A DNA stretch of 52,947 nt from JACQPU01 sp039961715 (GTDB lineage Bacteria > Bacteroidota > Ignavibacteria > UBA10030). Shown one piece after another: positions 45,430-52,947 of this stretch. The DNA is taken from NCBI GenBank assembly GCA_039961715.1, contig JABRVW010000012.1, positions 1 to 52,947 on the forward strand, read 5' to 3'. Numbering within the stretch: the stretch's first letter is position 1; each line of letters opens with the position of its first letter. The notes below the pieces were generated by a model. The model was given only the letters and a program-made list of their open reading frames with translations, was not told the origin of the DNA and searched no databases. Both the position numbers and the translations under genes were made by a program.

Positions 45430-48400
45430 TCACGTCGTCACGGGCTGGTCGAAGCGGACCGAAACAAGCTTCGACACGCCTTCTTCCTCCATCGTCACAC
45501 CGTAGAGCGCGTTGGCCGACTCCATGGTGCGCTTGTTGTGGGTAACAACAATGAACTGGGTGTCTGTCGAAAACTTCCTGAGGATTCTCGTGAACCGGTC
45601 GATGTTGCTATCATCCAGCGGAGCGTCCACCTCGTCCAGGATGCAGAACGGGCTCGGCTTGACCAGATAAATGGCAAACAGCAGCGCAATGGCCGTGAGC
45701 GTCTTCTCGCCGCCCGAAAGCAGATCGATCGATGTTGGCCGTTTGCCCCGGGGCTTGGCGGTGATTTCAATTCTCGCTTCGAGCGGATCGACGCCCTCCT
45801 CGAGCCGGAGATCACATTCGTCGCCCTGATCAAAGAGGCCCTTGAACGTGGCGATGAAATTCTCGCGGATCAGCTCGAAGGTCTCAAGGAACTTCCTCTG
45901 CGCCGTCGTATTGATCTCTTCGATCGTTGCAATGAGCGTTTGTTCCGATTCCTCCAGATCCTTTTTCTGAGCATTGACAAAATCCAGCCGTTCCTTCTCG
46001 CTCTTGTATTCATCGAAGGCGGCGAAGTTCACGGGCCCGAGCGACCGAAGCTTTTCCTTGAGAGTCCTCACCTCCTCGCGTGCCGAAGCGACATCGAAGG
46101 TGTCCGCATCATCAAACACCTGCGGCTGGAGATCCATCTCGAACTCTTCCTTTGCCCGGGTCCTGAGGCCCTCCGCCTTCATGGTCAGTTCCTGGATCTT
46201 GAATTCGAGGTCGTGCGCCGCCTTCAGGGACCCTTCGTGTCTCAACCGTTCGTCCTTCAGCTTCAGTTCAATTTCATGGACCTGGGCCCGCTTTGCAGCA
46301 TACTCCTTGTCCACCTCCTGTTTCTGCCCTTTCAACTGCTTTACGCTCTCCCTTGCCTGTTTGAGGCCACCCTCGGTTTCCGCCACGACGGTGCCAAGGC
46401 CATCGAACTCTCCGCGCGCAGACGTGATTTCCCGGCCGCGCTGTTCGTAGGTCTCCTCCAGGGTCCGAACGGTCGTCTTCGTATGCTCGATCTCCTGCTC
46501 GAGGCTCTTCTGTTCGTTGGCCCGCGTCAGGGCGTCGAGGTTTGCGTCGTGAGCAACCCTCGCACACTCCGCCCAACGGCTCTCAAGCGTCTCCAGGTCC
46601 TTTGACGCGTCACCCGAAAGCCGCTCAGCCTCCGCTTTCTTCTCTTCAAGGTTTTTCAAGGCGGGCCCCATTTCACGAAGCTCGCGCCCAAGCGTGGCGA
46701 TCTCCGTCTGCAACCGTTCAGTCTCAAGAACGCCCCGGTCCACTGTTTCCCGTGCCCTCTTCTTTTCAAACTCCAGCTGGGCGATCCTCACTTCCACCGT
46801 GGTGGTTTGTTGTTCAAGCTCGCGCGCATCCTCCTTGAGCCGGGCGACATCCGTCTCCGCCACCTCTCGCTGGAGGCGTTCCAAGTCTGCCTGAAGGCGA
46901 GCGCGTTGCGCTTCAAGCTCCGCACACTCGCTCTCCAGCTCAGCAATTTGTGTCTTTCGTCCGATCGTGCTCCCCTCGTCCGACCTGGCGCTTCCGCCGC
47001 GCACGATGCCCCGGGCGCTCACGACTTCGCCGTCCAACGTGACGCACCGGACCCCATCGTACCGCGGACCGACCCTGCGGGCAACTTCCAGCGTGCGCAC
47101 AATCAGGGTTGCGTCGAGAAGCGCTCTGAAGACGGGGAGATGTCGTTCGTCAGCGCGGACAAGCTCCCATGCCCATCCTTCAACACCTTCCTCGCGAAGC
47201 GGTGCGGCCTCCTTCAGCGTGTGTGGCAGGCGGTCGAGACAGAGGAAGGTTGCCTTCCCTTTCTGTCCCCGCTTGAGATGCTCGATGGCTTCATAGGCTG
47301 TAGCGCTCTCGCCGACGATGATGTAGCCTGCCGCATCCCCGAGGGCGGCTTCGACGGCGACACGGAACCGCGGATCGGTTGAGAGGGCATCACCGACCGT
47401 TGTTTCAAGGCGGTCCCGCCACGCAGGATCCCCGAACAGGACCCCGGCTCCTTCGGAGACACCGTCATGGCTTTCAACGAGGCCTTTCAGGAGATCAACC
47501 TTCGCCCGTTTCCGGTCCAGCGCACTGCGCAGCTCAAAATCCCGTTCGCGAAGAACCTCAATTTCCGCGAGCTTCCTGTTCTTCATGTCCTCAAGCTCGT
47601 GGACCCGTACTTCTGCCTCTGCAAACTTCCTCCTCAGTTCTCTGTCCTCCGCACTCAGAATCGTGACCTGCTCCGTGTTTCTCCGAATCTCTTCCTCGAG
47701 CACGGTATTCTCTTCACTGATGAACTCGATCCGCCCCTTCAGATTATCGCTCCTCGCACGCGCTTGATTCTCCCTCTGACGCAGCTCCGAGATTTCATGC
47801 AGGAGGGCGATGACGCGGTCCTGATGGGCACGCACTTCCTGTTTCTTCTCCGACACGAGGCGGTCCATGGCGGCAAGCTCCTCCTGCTTGCGGGCCGAAA
47901 TCTCCTCAGCGTCCCTTGTTCTCGCGACCGCCTCCTCCCATTGCGACCCGAATTCCACCAGGGAACGCTCCTTCGCCTCCCGTTGGGCGGTCAGTTCGAC
48001 ACGCTCGCGTTCAAACCGTTCGATATTTGCAGCCAGCGCCTTCTGCCGTTCCCGGGCTGTGGCAAGCGATTGCTCAAGCTGATGGAGGTGATCAACCTGC
48101 CGCGAGAGAGCCGATTGAGCGTCCGAACTTTTCTCCTCCAACTCTTCCATTTCATTCCGCAAGACATCCAGCAGAGCTTCCTCCTGCCTCAACTCGACGT
48201 CAATCCTGTTGCGTTCATCCACCGCGACGCTCAGCTCCTGCTTCAGCGGATCGATCTTTTCCAGGATTCCCGAGTATTCCCGGACAAGCAAGGCGATCTC
48301 CAGCTCATGGAGTTGTTTGGCCATCGCATTGTACCGTTCAGCCTTCTGCGCCTGGCGCTCCAGGGAGTTCACGGCTTTCTGCACCTCCCGCACAATGTCG

Positions 48401-48975
48401 CTCACCCGGGTGAGATCTGCCTGCACGCTCTCCAGCCTCCGGTATGCCTCTTTCCGGCGGTGCTTGTACTTGGTCACTCCCGCGGCTTCCTCGAACAGCC
48501 TCCGGCGTTCATCGGCCTTGTCGCTCAGGATCGTCTCTACCATCTTCAACTCGATGACCGAGTACGCGTCAGACCCCATGCCCGTGTCCATGAAAAGGTC
48601 CCGGATATCCTTCAACCGGCACAGGGTCTTGTTCAGGTAGTACTCGCTCTCGCCCGACCGGTACACCCTGCGCATGATCGTCACTTCGGAATACTCTGTC
48701 GGCAGGATGCCCTTGGTATTCTCGATCGTCAAGGATACCTCCGCCATCGACAGCGGCTTGCGTCCCTTTGTGCCGTTGAAGATCACGTCCTCCATCTTGT
48801 CGCTCCGCAACGTGGTTGGACGTTGTTCCCCCAAGGCCCAACGGATCGCATCCACGACGTTGGTCTTCCCGCATCCGTTCGGCCCCACAATGGCCGTGAT
48901 GCCGGCGTCGAATGTGAGGTTCACCTTGTGTGCGAACGACTTGAATCCCAGGATCTCGATCTTGGAGAGATACAT
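45430..48975 (-). CDS. smc: Chromosome segregation protein SMC
   Basis: ATPase that compacts and segregates chromosomes. The 1181-residue protein has Walker A GPNGCGKT at 31-38, two long coiled coils (about 170-500 and 670-1010) rich in Glu/Arg/Lys, a hinge domain (about 505-665, with GVLFGDPAWRDRLETTVGDAL), the signature LLSGGEKTLTAIALLFAIYLV and Walker B FCILDEVDAPLDDSN, then the D-loop. Its first codon shares a base with the stop of the GH2-like gene (TAATG), so the two are coupled. No scpA or scpB lies in this window. Confidence 0.98.
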   Translation of the reverse strand: MYLSKIEILGFKSFAHKVNLTFDAGITAIVGPNGCGKTNVVDAIRWALGEQRPTTLRSDKMEDVIFNGTKGRKPLSMAEVSLTIENTKGILPTEYSEVTIMRRVYRSGESEYYLNKTLCRLKDIRDLFMDTGMGSDAYSVIELKMVETILSDKADERRRLFEEAAGVTKYKHRRKEAYRRLESVQADLTRVSDIVREVQKAVNSLERQAQKAERYNAMAKQLHELEIALLVREYSGILEKIDPLKQELSVAVDERNRIDVELRQEEALLDVLRNEMEELEEKSSDAQSALSRQVDHLHQLEQSLATARERQKALAANIERFERERVELTAQREAKERSLVEFGSQWEEAVARTRDAEEISARKQEELAAMDRLVSEKKQEVRAHQDRVIALLHEISELRQRENQARARSDNLKGRIEFISEENTVLEEEIRRNTEQVTILSAEDRELRRKFAEAEVRVHELEDMKNRKLAEIEVLRERDFELRSALDRKRAKVDLLKGLVESHDGVSEGAGVLFGDPAWRDRLETTVGDALSTDPRFRVAVEAALGDAAGYIIVGESATAYEAIEHLKRGQKGKATFLCLDRLPHTLKEAAPLREEGVEGWAWELVRADERHLPVFRALLDATLIVRTLEVARRVGPRYDGVRCVTLDGEVVSARGIVRGGSARSDEGSTIGRKTQIAELESECAELEAQRARLQADLERLQREVAETDVARLKEDARELEQQTTTVEVRIAQLEFEKKRARETVDRGVLETERLQTEIATLGRELREMGPALKNLEEKKAEAERLSGDASKDLETLESRWAECARVAHDANLDALTRANEQKSLEQEIEHTKTTVRTLEETYEQRGREITSARGEFDGLGTVVAETEGGLKQARESVKQLKGQKQEVDKEYAAKRAQVHEIELKLKDERLRHEGSLKAAHDLEFKIQELTMKAEGLRTRAKEEFEMDLQPQVFDDADTFDVASAREEVRTLKEKLRSLGPVNFAAFDEYKSEKERLDFVNAQKKDLEESEQTLIATIEEINTTAQRKFLETFELIRENFIATFKGLFDQGDECDLRLEEGVDPLEARIEITAKPRGKRPTSIDLLSGGEKTLTAIALLFAIYLVKPSPFCILDEVDAPLDDSNIDRFTRILRKFSTDTQFIVVTHNKRTMESANALYGVTMEEEGVSKLVSVRFDQPVTT

Positions 48976-51608
48976 TATCCGCCTCCCCGCGTCAGGTTGT
49001 AGAGAAAGTCAAGATAGGCGGTAAGTTGAAATTCCGAATCATAGTACAGCACGATCAATGCTCCGATCGCCCCCAAGACGACGGCTCCGCCAATGTACGT
49101 CTTCGCGGCATTGAGATCGAGAATGACGGATGTGCCTTTCAGCATTCTCACCAGGACCCAAAACCCAAACAGTCCGAGGAGGAGGAGCGCGGGGAGGACA
49201 TAGAACGGTGTCTGAAGGATCTTGAACAGACTCATGCCCACCGGACTGAGGAACACCAGGGGGACGGATGCCCACACGACGGTCGTATAGGAGTGAAGCC
49301 ACTGAATGCGTGTCCGGACAAAGAGCGACCCAATCCTGACAAACATCGAGAGAAGAACAGACAGCGCAAGAAACACGCCCGTAAACGCAAGGATCCCCTC
49401 GGCGGGATTCCACGTTGCATAGACAACCGCCTCCTTCACGCTGTCCCAAACCAGGATCTGTGTGAGGAGGTAATCGGCCATCCTGTCCTGCCGGAAGTGA
49501 TACAGAAGCCCTGACAGGACGACCGCGAGGGTGAGGGAGATCATCAAGGTCAACAACAGCGTGTGGAACACCGAAACCGTTCGAACATCGCGGAGATCCG
49601 CGAAGAAGTTGTACGACCGGAAGAGGGAACGCTTGAACGATTCATTGAATCGACGGTTGTAGTGGTACTGGTACGCGATGGCGAAGATCACCACAAATCC
49701 TGCAACGACATGCCAGACCGGGAAGGTGCTTCGATGCTTGCCAATGGGCAACGCGGCCACTTTCTGGCCTGCGAACAATGTCTTCACGACGTCGTATGCC
49801 AGCCGCTTCTGCCGCTCACGACTCATGAGCCCGACGGGGTGGAGATACGGATCCTCCTGACGGACGGTCAACAACGGCCGGTCACCCCGCCAATCCGCCA
49901 GAGCCTGGATGAAGCTCCCCGCGATGCCGGCGTCGCGTATCGTTCCGTACGCTTGCAGAAAATACCTCGCCTGCGACTCTTCTGAAAGAGGATCGCTGTA
50001 TCCGTTCCTGTTCCCGGATTCCACCGTCTTGCCGTACCGGAGCACAAGGACAGGTTTGTCGGGATTCTTCTGCTTCCACGCCGCAAGCTGATCCTTGAAC
50101 GAGGCCTGGTCCTCCGCGTCGATGCAGATTGCCGCCAGGTCCACAAGATCGGCGCAGGTGTCGGCCACGGGCATCGATGATCCATAATATACGGGACGCG
50201 GATCCAGGCCGCGAATCACCGAGACGATGCGTTCCACGGAGGAGCGTGCGCGCGGATCGGCCGAATCGAAGTCGCTGCCGATTCCCCAACCAATGACCGA
50301 TGGATGATTTCGGTCCCTCAGAATCATCTCCCGCGCAAGCTGTTCCGCGAGCGCCAGAAACACCTCGTCAGCGAGAACCTCCGCAGGAACATTCCAGATC
50401 GGCAACTCGACAAGCGCGAGCAATCCGTACCGGTTGCAGAGCGCGAGCATGTAGGGATGTGGAGGATGAAAGGCAAACCGCACAGCATTGGCGCCGAGCG
50501 CCTTCATCAGGGCCACATCCTTTTCCATCCTGTCATAACTGATCGCCGCACCGAATTCAGGGTCGTCTTCGTACCACGTGACTCCGCGGAGGTTGACTTT
50601 CTTTCCATTGAGGCGGATGTCCGTCCCCTCAACGTCGACTGTGGCAAAACCAACATCCACACGAAGCTCGTCAATGATCGTTTGTGACCGTCCTTCGGAT
50701 CGTACAAGGAGTGCACTCAGACGATACAGCACGGGGGCCTCCGGCGACCACAAGCGGGGAAAGGTCACCGGAAAAACAGCGGAGACCTCCGCATCCTTGC
50801 CGTCTTCGAGCTTCAGGGCAAGCGGGGCAGCCTGCGTGAAGACGTTCCCACGCTCCTTGTCAAAGAGCTGAAGCACCAGCTGATACTGCTCGGGAGCCGT
50901 CCTGCGATGCGTCGTATCCGGCTGTGTGAGCGCGGGAAAATTCCGATTGGAGACCGTTGCCCGAACCTCGATGGAGCCGCTTCGTGCATCTGCTGAAACC
51001 GACGGACGTGCGTTGAGCGTCTGCACCCACAGACGCGGCGTCGCCAGAATGAACATGTCCCGCAGGATGCCCCCGTAGGTTTTCCATCCCCACACTTGCT
51101 TGCGCACCGGCAGTGTCGTTCGCGATGTCAGAACGTTCGAAGCCACCACCGTGATCGCATTCTCGTCCCCGCTCTGAATAACATCCTCGGGAATATCAAA
51201 CTGGAAAGAGGTCGATCCGCCGGCATGTTTCCCTATGAAAATGTCGTTGACGTACACTTCAGCCTCATAGTTCACTCCGAAAGCCACAAGACTGAATGCA
51301 CACCGTTCGAGGAGGGAGTCGGAAATCGAAAAACGGCGAAGAAACGTGATCTTGCCCGTGTAGTCGAATGCCGCGGGAATGCGAACGTCATGCCAGAGTT
51401 CCTCATCAAGGGTATAAGACCACGTGCCTGAAAGGTCAATCTTCTGGCGAAACGGAGTATCTTCAAAAAGGCCGATGTCCGGGCCGACCGGCTGACCGTT
51501 CTGAAGGATCAGAGGCACCTGGGCAACAAGGATCTCAAGCGCTGCAAAGGAAACAAGGAGGAGGGAAAGGAACCTTATGAAAACGGGGCTTGATCGGTGA
51601 TTACGCAA
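48975..51608 (-). CDS. GH2-like protein with altered catalytic residues and a C-terminal membrane domain
   Basis: Large predicted exported membrane protein of 877 residues. Order: signal sequence (about 10-29), jelly-roll sugar-binding domain (about 55-190), Ig-like domain (about 205-325), TIM-barrel region (about 328-600) with RDRNHPSVIGWGIGSDFD, then about six membrane helices (631-649, 678-703, 735-763, 772-790, 795-822, 835-856) resembling a Yip1-type domain. In active GH2 enzymes the acid/base glutamate is in N-E after W-x-x-G; here that position reads S445-D446. The nucleophile position (E-Y-G in active enzymes) reads R524-Y-G. So it is probably a sugar-binding pseudoenzyme or has an unusual mechanism. 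The start is TTG 51608. Confidence 0.7.
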   Translation of the reverse strand: MRNHRSSPVFIRFLSLLLVSFAALEILVAQVPLILQNGQPVGPDIGLFEDTPFRQKIDLSGTWSYTLDEELWHDVRIPAAFDYTGKITFLRRFSISDSLLERCAFSLVAFGVNYEAEVYVNDIFIGKHAGGSTSFQFDIPEDVIQSGDENAITVVASNVLTSRTTLPVRKQVWGWKTYGGILRDMFILATPRLWVQTLNARPSVSADARSGSIEVRATVSNRNFPALTQPDTTHRRTAPEQYQLVLQLFDKERGNVFTQAAPLALKLEDGKDAEVSAVFPVTFPRLWSPEAPVLYRLSALLVRSEGRSQTIIDELRVDVGFATVDVEGTDIRLNGKKVNLRGVTWYEDDPEFGAAISYDRMEKDVALMKALGANAVRFAFHPPHPYMLALCNRYGLLALVELPIWNVPAEVLADEVFLALAEQLAREMILRDRNHPSVIGWGIGSDFDSADPRARSSVERIVSVIRGLDPRPVYYGSSMPVADTCADLVDLAAICIDAEDQASFKDQLAAWKQKNPDKPVLVLRYGKTVESGNRNGYSDPLSEESQARYFLQAYGTIRDAGIAGSFIQALADWRGDRPLLTVRQEDPYLHPVGLMSRERQKRLAYDVVKTLFAGQKVAALPIGKHRSTFPVWHVVAGFVVIFAIAYQYHYNRRFNESFKRSLFRSYNFFADLRDVRTVSVFHTLLLTLMISLTLAVVLSGLLYHFRQDRMADYLLTQILVWDSVKEAVVYATWNPAEGILAFTGVFLALSVLLSMFVRIGSLFVRTRIQWLHSYTTVVWASVPLVFLSPVGMSLFKILQTPFYVLPALLLLGLFGFWVLVRMLKGTSVILDLNAAKTYIGGAVVLGAIGALIVLYYDSEFQLTAYLDFLYNLTRGGG

Positions 51609-51676
51609 GTCTCAGAGTTGGCTAAGGTTTGAACCCTTGGCCTAGGAACGGGCCATTCAGAATGGTGCGTTCATGG

Positions 51677-51705
51677 AATATAACACAAAAAAGGGGGGAA
51701 AGCAA
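51677..51705 (-). promoter_or_regulatory. Sigma70-type promoter of the GH2-like/smc string
   Basis: On the minus strand TTGCTT (51700-51705) and TATATT (51677-51682), 17 bp apart. It lies about 70 nt upstream of the GH2-like start and is the only good promoter in this 183-bp spacer. The -10 matches that of groES exactly; the -35 is weaker. Confidence 0.55.
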
Positions 51706-51707
51706 TG

Positions 51708-51738
51708 AAAAACTTGAGGGGAAATCCCGCTAACCCCT
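51708..51738 (-). terminator. Weak possible terminator of tpiA
   Basis: Minus strand: a 5-bp stem (aaggggt...tcccct area, arms 51717-51721 and 51734-51738) followed by caagttttt. It lies about 55 nt beyond the tpiA stop and just before the next promoter. The stem is short. Confidence 0.3.
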
Positions 51739-51791
51739 TACGCTGTAAAAGGTTTTCGGGATCCATTAAAGTGAGATTGGCTCCCAGGCGT

Positions 51792-52553
51792 TCAGGAAGC
51801 TGAAGCCTTCACGATTTCCATGAACGATTCGGGCTTGAGGCAGGCCCCGCCGACCAACGCCCCGTCTATATCAGCTTTTGCGAGGAGGCCGCGAGCGTTG
51901 TCGGGTTTTACAGAGCCCCCGTACTGGATGATGGTTTTCTCGGCAATGTTCCAGGAGTAGAATTGACCAAGGATCTTTCGTATGTACTTGTGCACGTCAG
52001 CCGCCTGATCCGGTGTGGCGTTCTTTCCCGTGCCGATGGCCCACACGGGCTCGTAGGCGATGATGGCCCGGGAGACTTCGTTCTCGGGAACATCCTGGAG
52101 CGCTCCCTTCAATTGAACGTTGATCACCTGCTCCGTCACTCCCCTCTCTCGCTCCTCCAGCGTCTCCCCGACACAAATGATCGGACGGAGGCCCGCACTC
52201 AGCGCCTTCTTTACCTTCTTGTTGACAAGATCGTTCGTCTCGCCGAAGATCTGCCGACGTTCGGAGTGGCCGATGATCACAAAGGTGCATCCAACGGACT
52301 TCAGCATGCCGGCTGAGATCTCTCCGGTGAACGCCCCTTCGTCTTCGTAATGCATGTTCTGGCCTCCCAGCGCCATCGGCACGCCGTCCAGAAGTCTCTG
52401 TGCAATGGCAAGGGATGTGAAGGGCGGACAGAGAACGACGGTCACCCCATTCGGAATCTCTCCACTGCGCGTGATCAAGCCGTTAATCAGCTCAACCGAT
52501 CCGTCGGCGTCCTTGTTCATCTTCCAGTTGCCCGCGATCACTTTCGGTCGCAT
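51792..52553 (-). CDS. tpiA: Triose-phosphate isomerase
   Basis: Interconverts dihydroxyacetone phosphate and glyceraldehyde 3-phosphate. The 253-residue protein has VIAGNWKMN (catalytic lysine), VIIGHSERR (catalytic histidine), the AYEPVWAIGTGKNATPDQA block with the catalytic glutamate and flexible loop, and GGSVKPDNARGLLAKADIDGALVGGA. It supplies the GpsA substrate used for lipid synthesis. It lies 7 bp after gatB. Confidence 0.98.
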   Translation of the reverse strand: MRPKVIAGNWKMNKDADGSVELINGLITRSGEIPNGVTVVLCPPFTSLAIAQRLLDGVPMALGGQNMHYEDEGAFTGEISAGMLKSVGCTFVIIGHSERRQIFGETNDLVNKKVKKALSAGLRPIICVGETLEERERGVTEQVINVQLKGALQDVPENEVSRAIIAYEPVWAIGTGKNATPDQAADVHKYIRKILGQFYSWNIAEKTIIQYGGSVKPDNARGLLAKADIDGALVGGACLKPESFMEIVKASAS

Positions 52554-52560
52554 GAATGCC

Positions 52561-52947
52561 TCACGATTCGAGTTGCTTCTTCAGAATTTCGTTCACCAGC
52601 TTCGGATTTGCCTTTCCCTTCATGATTTTCATGGTCTCCCCCACAAAATACCCGAATACTTGTTGTTTTCCCGATTTGTATTTGCTCACCTGTTCCGGGT
52701 TCTTTTCGAGGACCTGGGCCACGGCGCGTTCGATGGCTCCTGTATCCGAAACCTGGACGAGGCCCTTTGCCTTGACAATGACTCCCGGCGGATCATTGGA
52801 CACGAGCATTTCTTCAAAAAGATCCTTCGCAATTTTGCTGCTGATGGTTCCGTCGGCGATCAGGTCAATCATTCCTGCCAGCCGCTCCGGTTGAATCGGA
52901 AAATCCCCGACTTCGATCTTCCGCTCCTTGACCACGCGCAGAACGTC
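52561..52947 (-). CDS. gatB: Aspartyl/glutamyl-tRNA amidotransferase subunit B, C-terminal part
   Basis: Tail (128 codons) of GatB, cut by the window edge. The frame is open to the last base; the first visible residues are D-V-L-R-V-V-K-E-R-K. The rest is the YqeY-like C-terminal tRNA-binding domain: GTISSKIAKDLFEEML, NPEQVSKYKSGKQQVFGYFVGETMKIMKGKANP. GatB transamidates misacylated Glu-tRNA(Gln) or Asp-tRNA(Asn). The active region lies outside the window. Confidence 0.95.
   Translation of the reverse strand, partial: DVLRVVKERKIEVGDFPIQPERLAGMIDLIADGTISSKIAKDLFEEMLVSNDPPGVIVKAKGLVQVSDTGAIERAVAQVLEKNPEQVSKYKSGKQQVFGYFVGETMKIMKGKANPKLVNEILKKQLES

Noticed and set aside
47467..49002. Open frame of 511 codons opposite smc
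   Set aside because: Antisense shadow of smc; leucine- and histidine-rich translation typical of the reverse of coiled-coil coding sequence.
51609..51660. tRNA-like GGTTCAAACC word in the spacer upstream of the GH2-like gene
   Set aside because: Only a T-loop-like word is present; the T-stem does not pair properly, and no acceptor stem, anticodon arm or D arm could be placed.

Overview
The window is chromosomal core sequence, GC-rich, with a gene at almost every position and no spacer longer than about 215 bp. It carries no rRNA, tRNA, CRISPR array, insertion sequence or phage gene that I can recognise. Lipid A genes (lpxB, lpxK), an Omp85-type outer-membrane protein and a predicted lipoprotein show a diderm (Gram-negative) cell with LPS. 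A DUF4837 lipoprotein, a GWxTD-domain protein and an L-lysine 6-aminotransferase, together with promoters of the ordinary TTGACA/TATATT type rather than the Bacteroidetes type, point to the FCB (Bacteroidota/Chlorobi/Ignavibacteria) group, most likely an Ignavibacteria-like lineage. This placement is inference from gene content.

Layout. Positions 1-3854 (plus strand): 3' part of ftsH, a SEC59/phytol-kinase-like CTP enzyme and a DUF4837 lipoprotein. Everything from 3855 to the end (49 kb) is on the minus strand, much of it in translationally coupled strings with ATGA or GTGA overlaps. Reading left to right, these blocks are: a DEDDy exonuclease and cstA; NAD salvage (pncA, pncB) with yraN and rnhB; a UbiA-type prenyltransferase, an Omp85 protein, a GWxTD protein, rimO, cdsA, a zinc-finger/DUF2007 protein, a CPBP protease, a deoxyhypusine-synthase-like protein, a DUF3108 protein and a family 9 glycosyltransferase; a geranylgeranyl-reductase-like flavoprotein with a ferredoxin, then dnaG; groES-groEL under a perfect CIRCE operator; rsmI, nadE and a lysine-to-aminoadipate pair (LAT plus aldehyde dehydrogenase); purB, an HtrA-type protease, plsY, gpsA and a second plsY; ispD, queA and ppdK; a C26 glutamine amidotransferase with a YbdK-type ligase; lpxK, lpxB, an ICMT-like methyltransferase, an MtnX-like phosphatase, smc and a large glycosidase-like membrane protein; tpiA and the 3' end of gatB.

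Themes. Envelope and lipid synthesis dominates: phosphatidate synthesis (gpsA, two plsY, cdsA), lipid A (lpxB, lpxK), isoprenoids (ispD), and an archaeal-looking prenyltransferase plus isoprenoid reductase with its own ferredoxin. NAD metabolism appears at two places (pncA-pncB and nadE). Protein quality control appears as FtsH, GroESL and HtrA.

Most unusual items: (1) a GH2-like protein lacking the usual catalytic glutamates and fused to about six membrane helices, next to smc; (2) the archaeal-type lipid genes; (3) a family of intergenic stem-loops built from related AT-rich words (GATTTCSGATTT, AATTTCC, TTTCGAAA); (4) a deoxyhypusine-synthase-like protein of unknown role; (5) two divergent plsY copies flanking gpsA. 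I did not find a wholly new defence or mobile system here.
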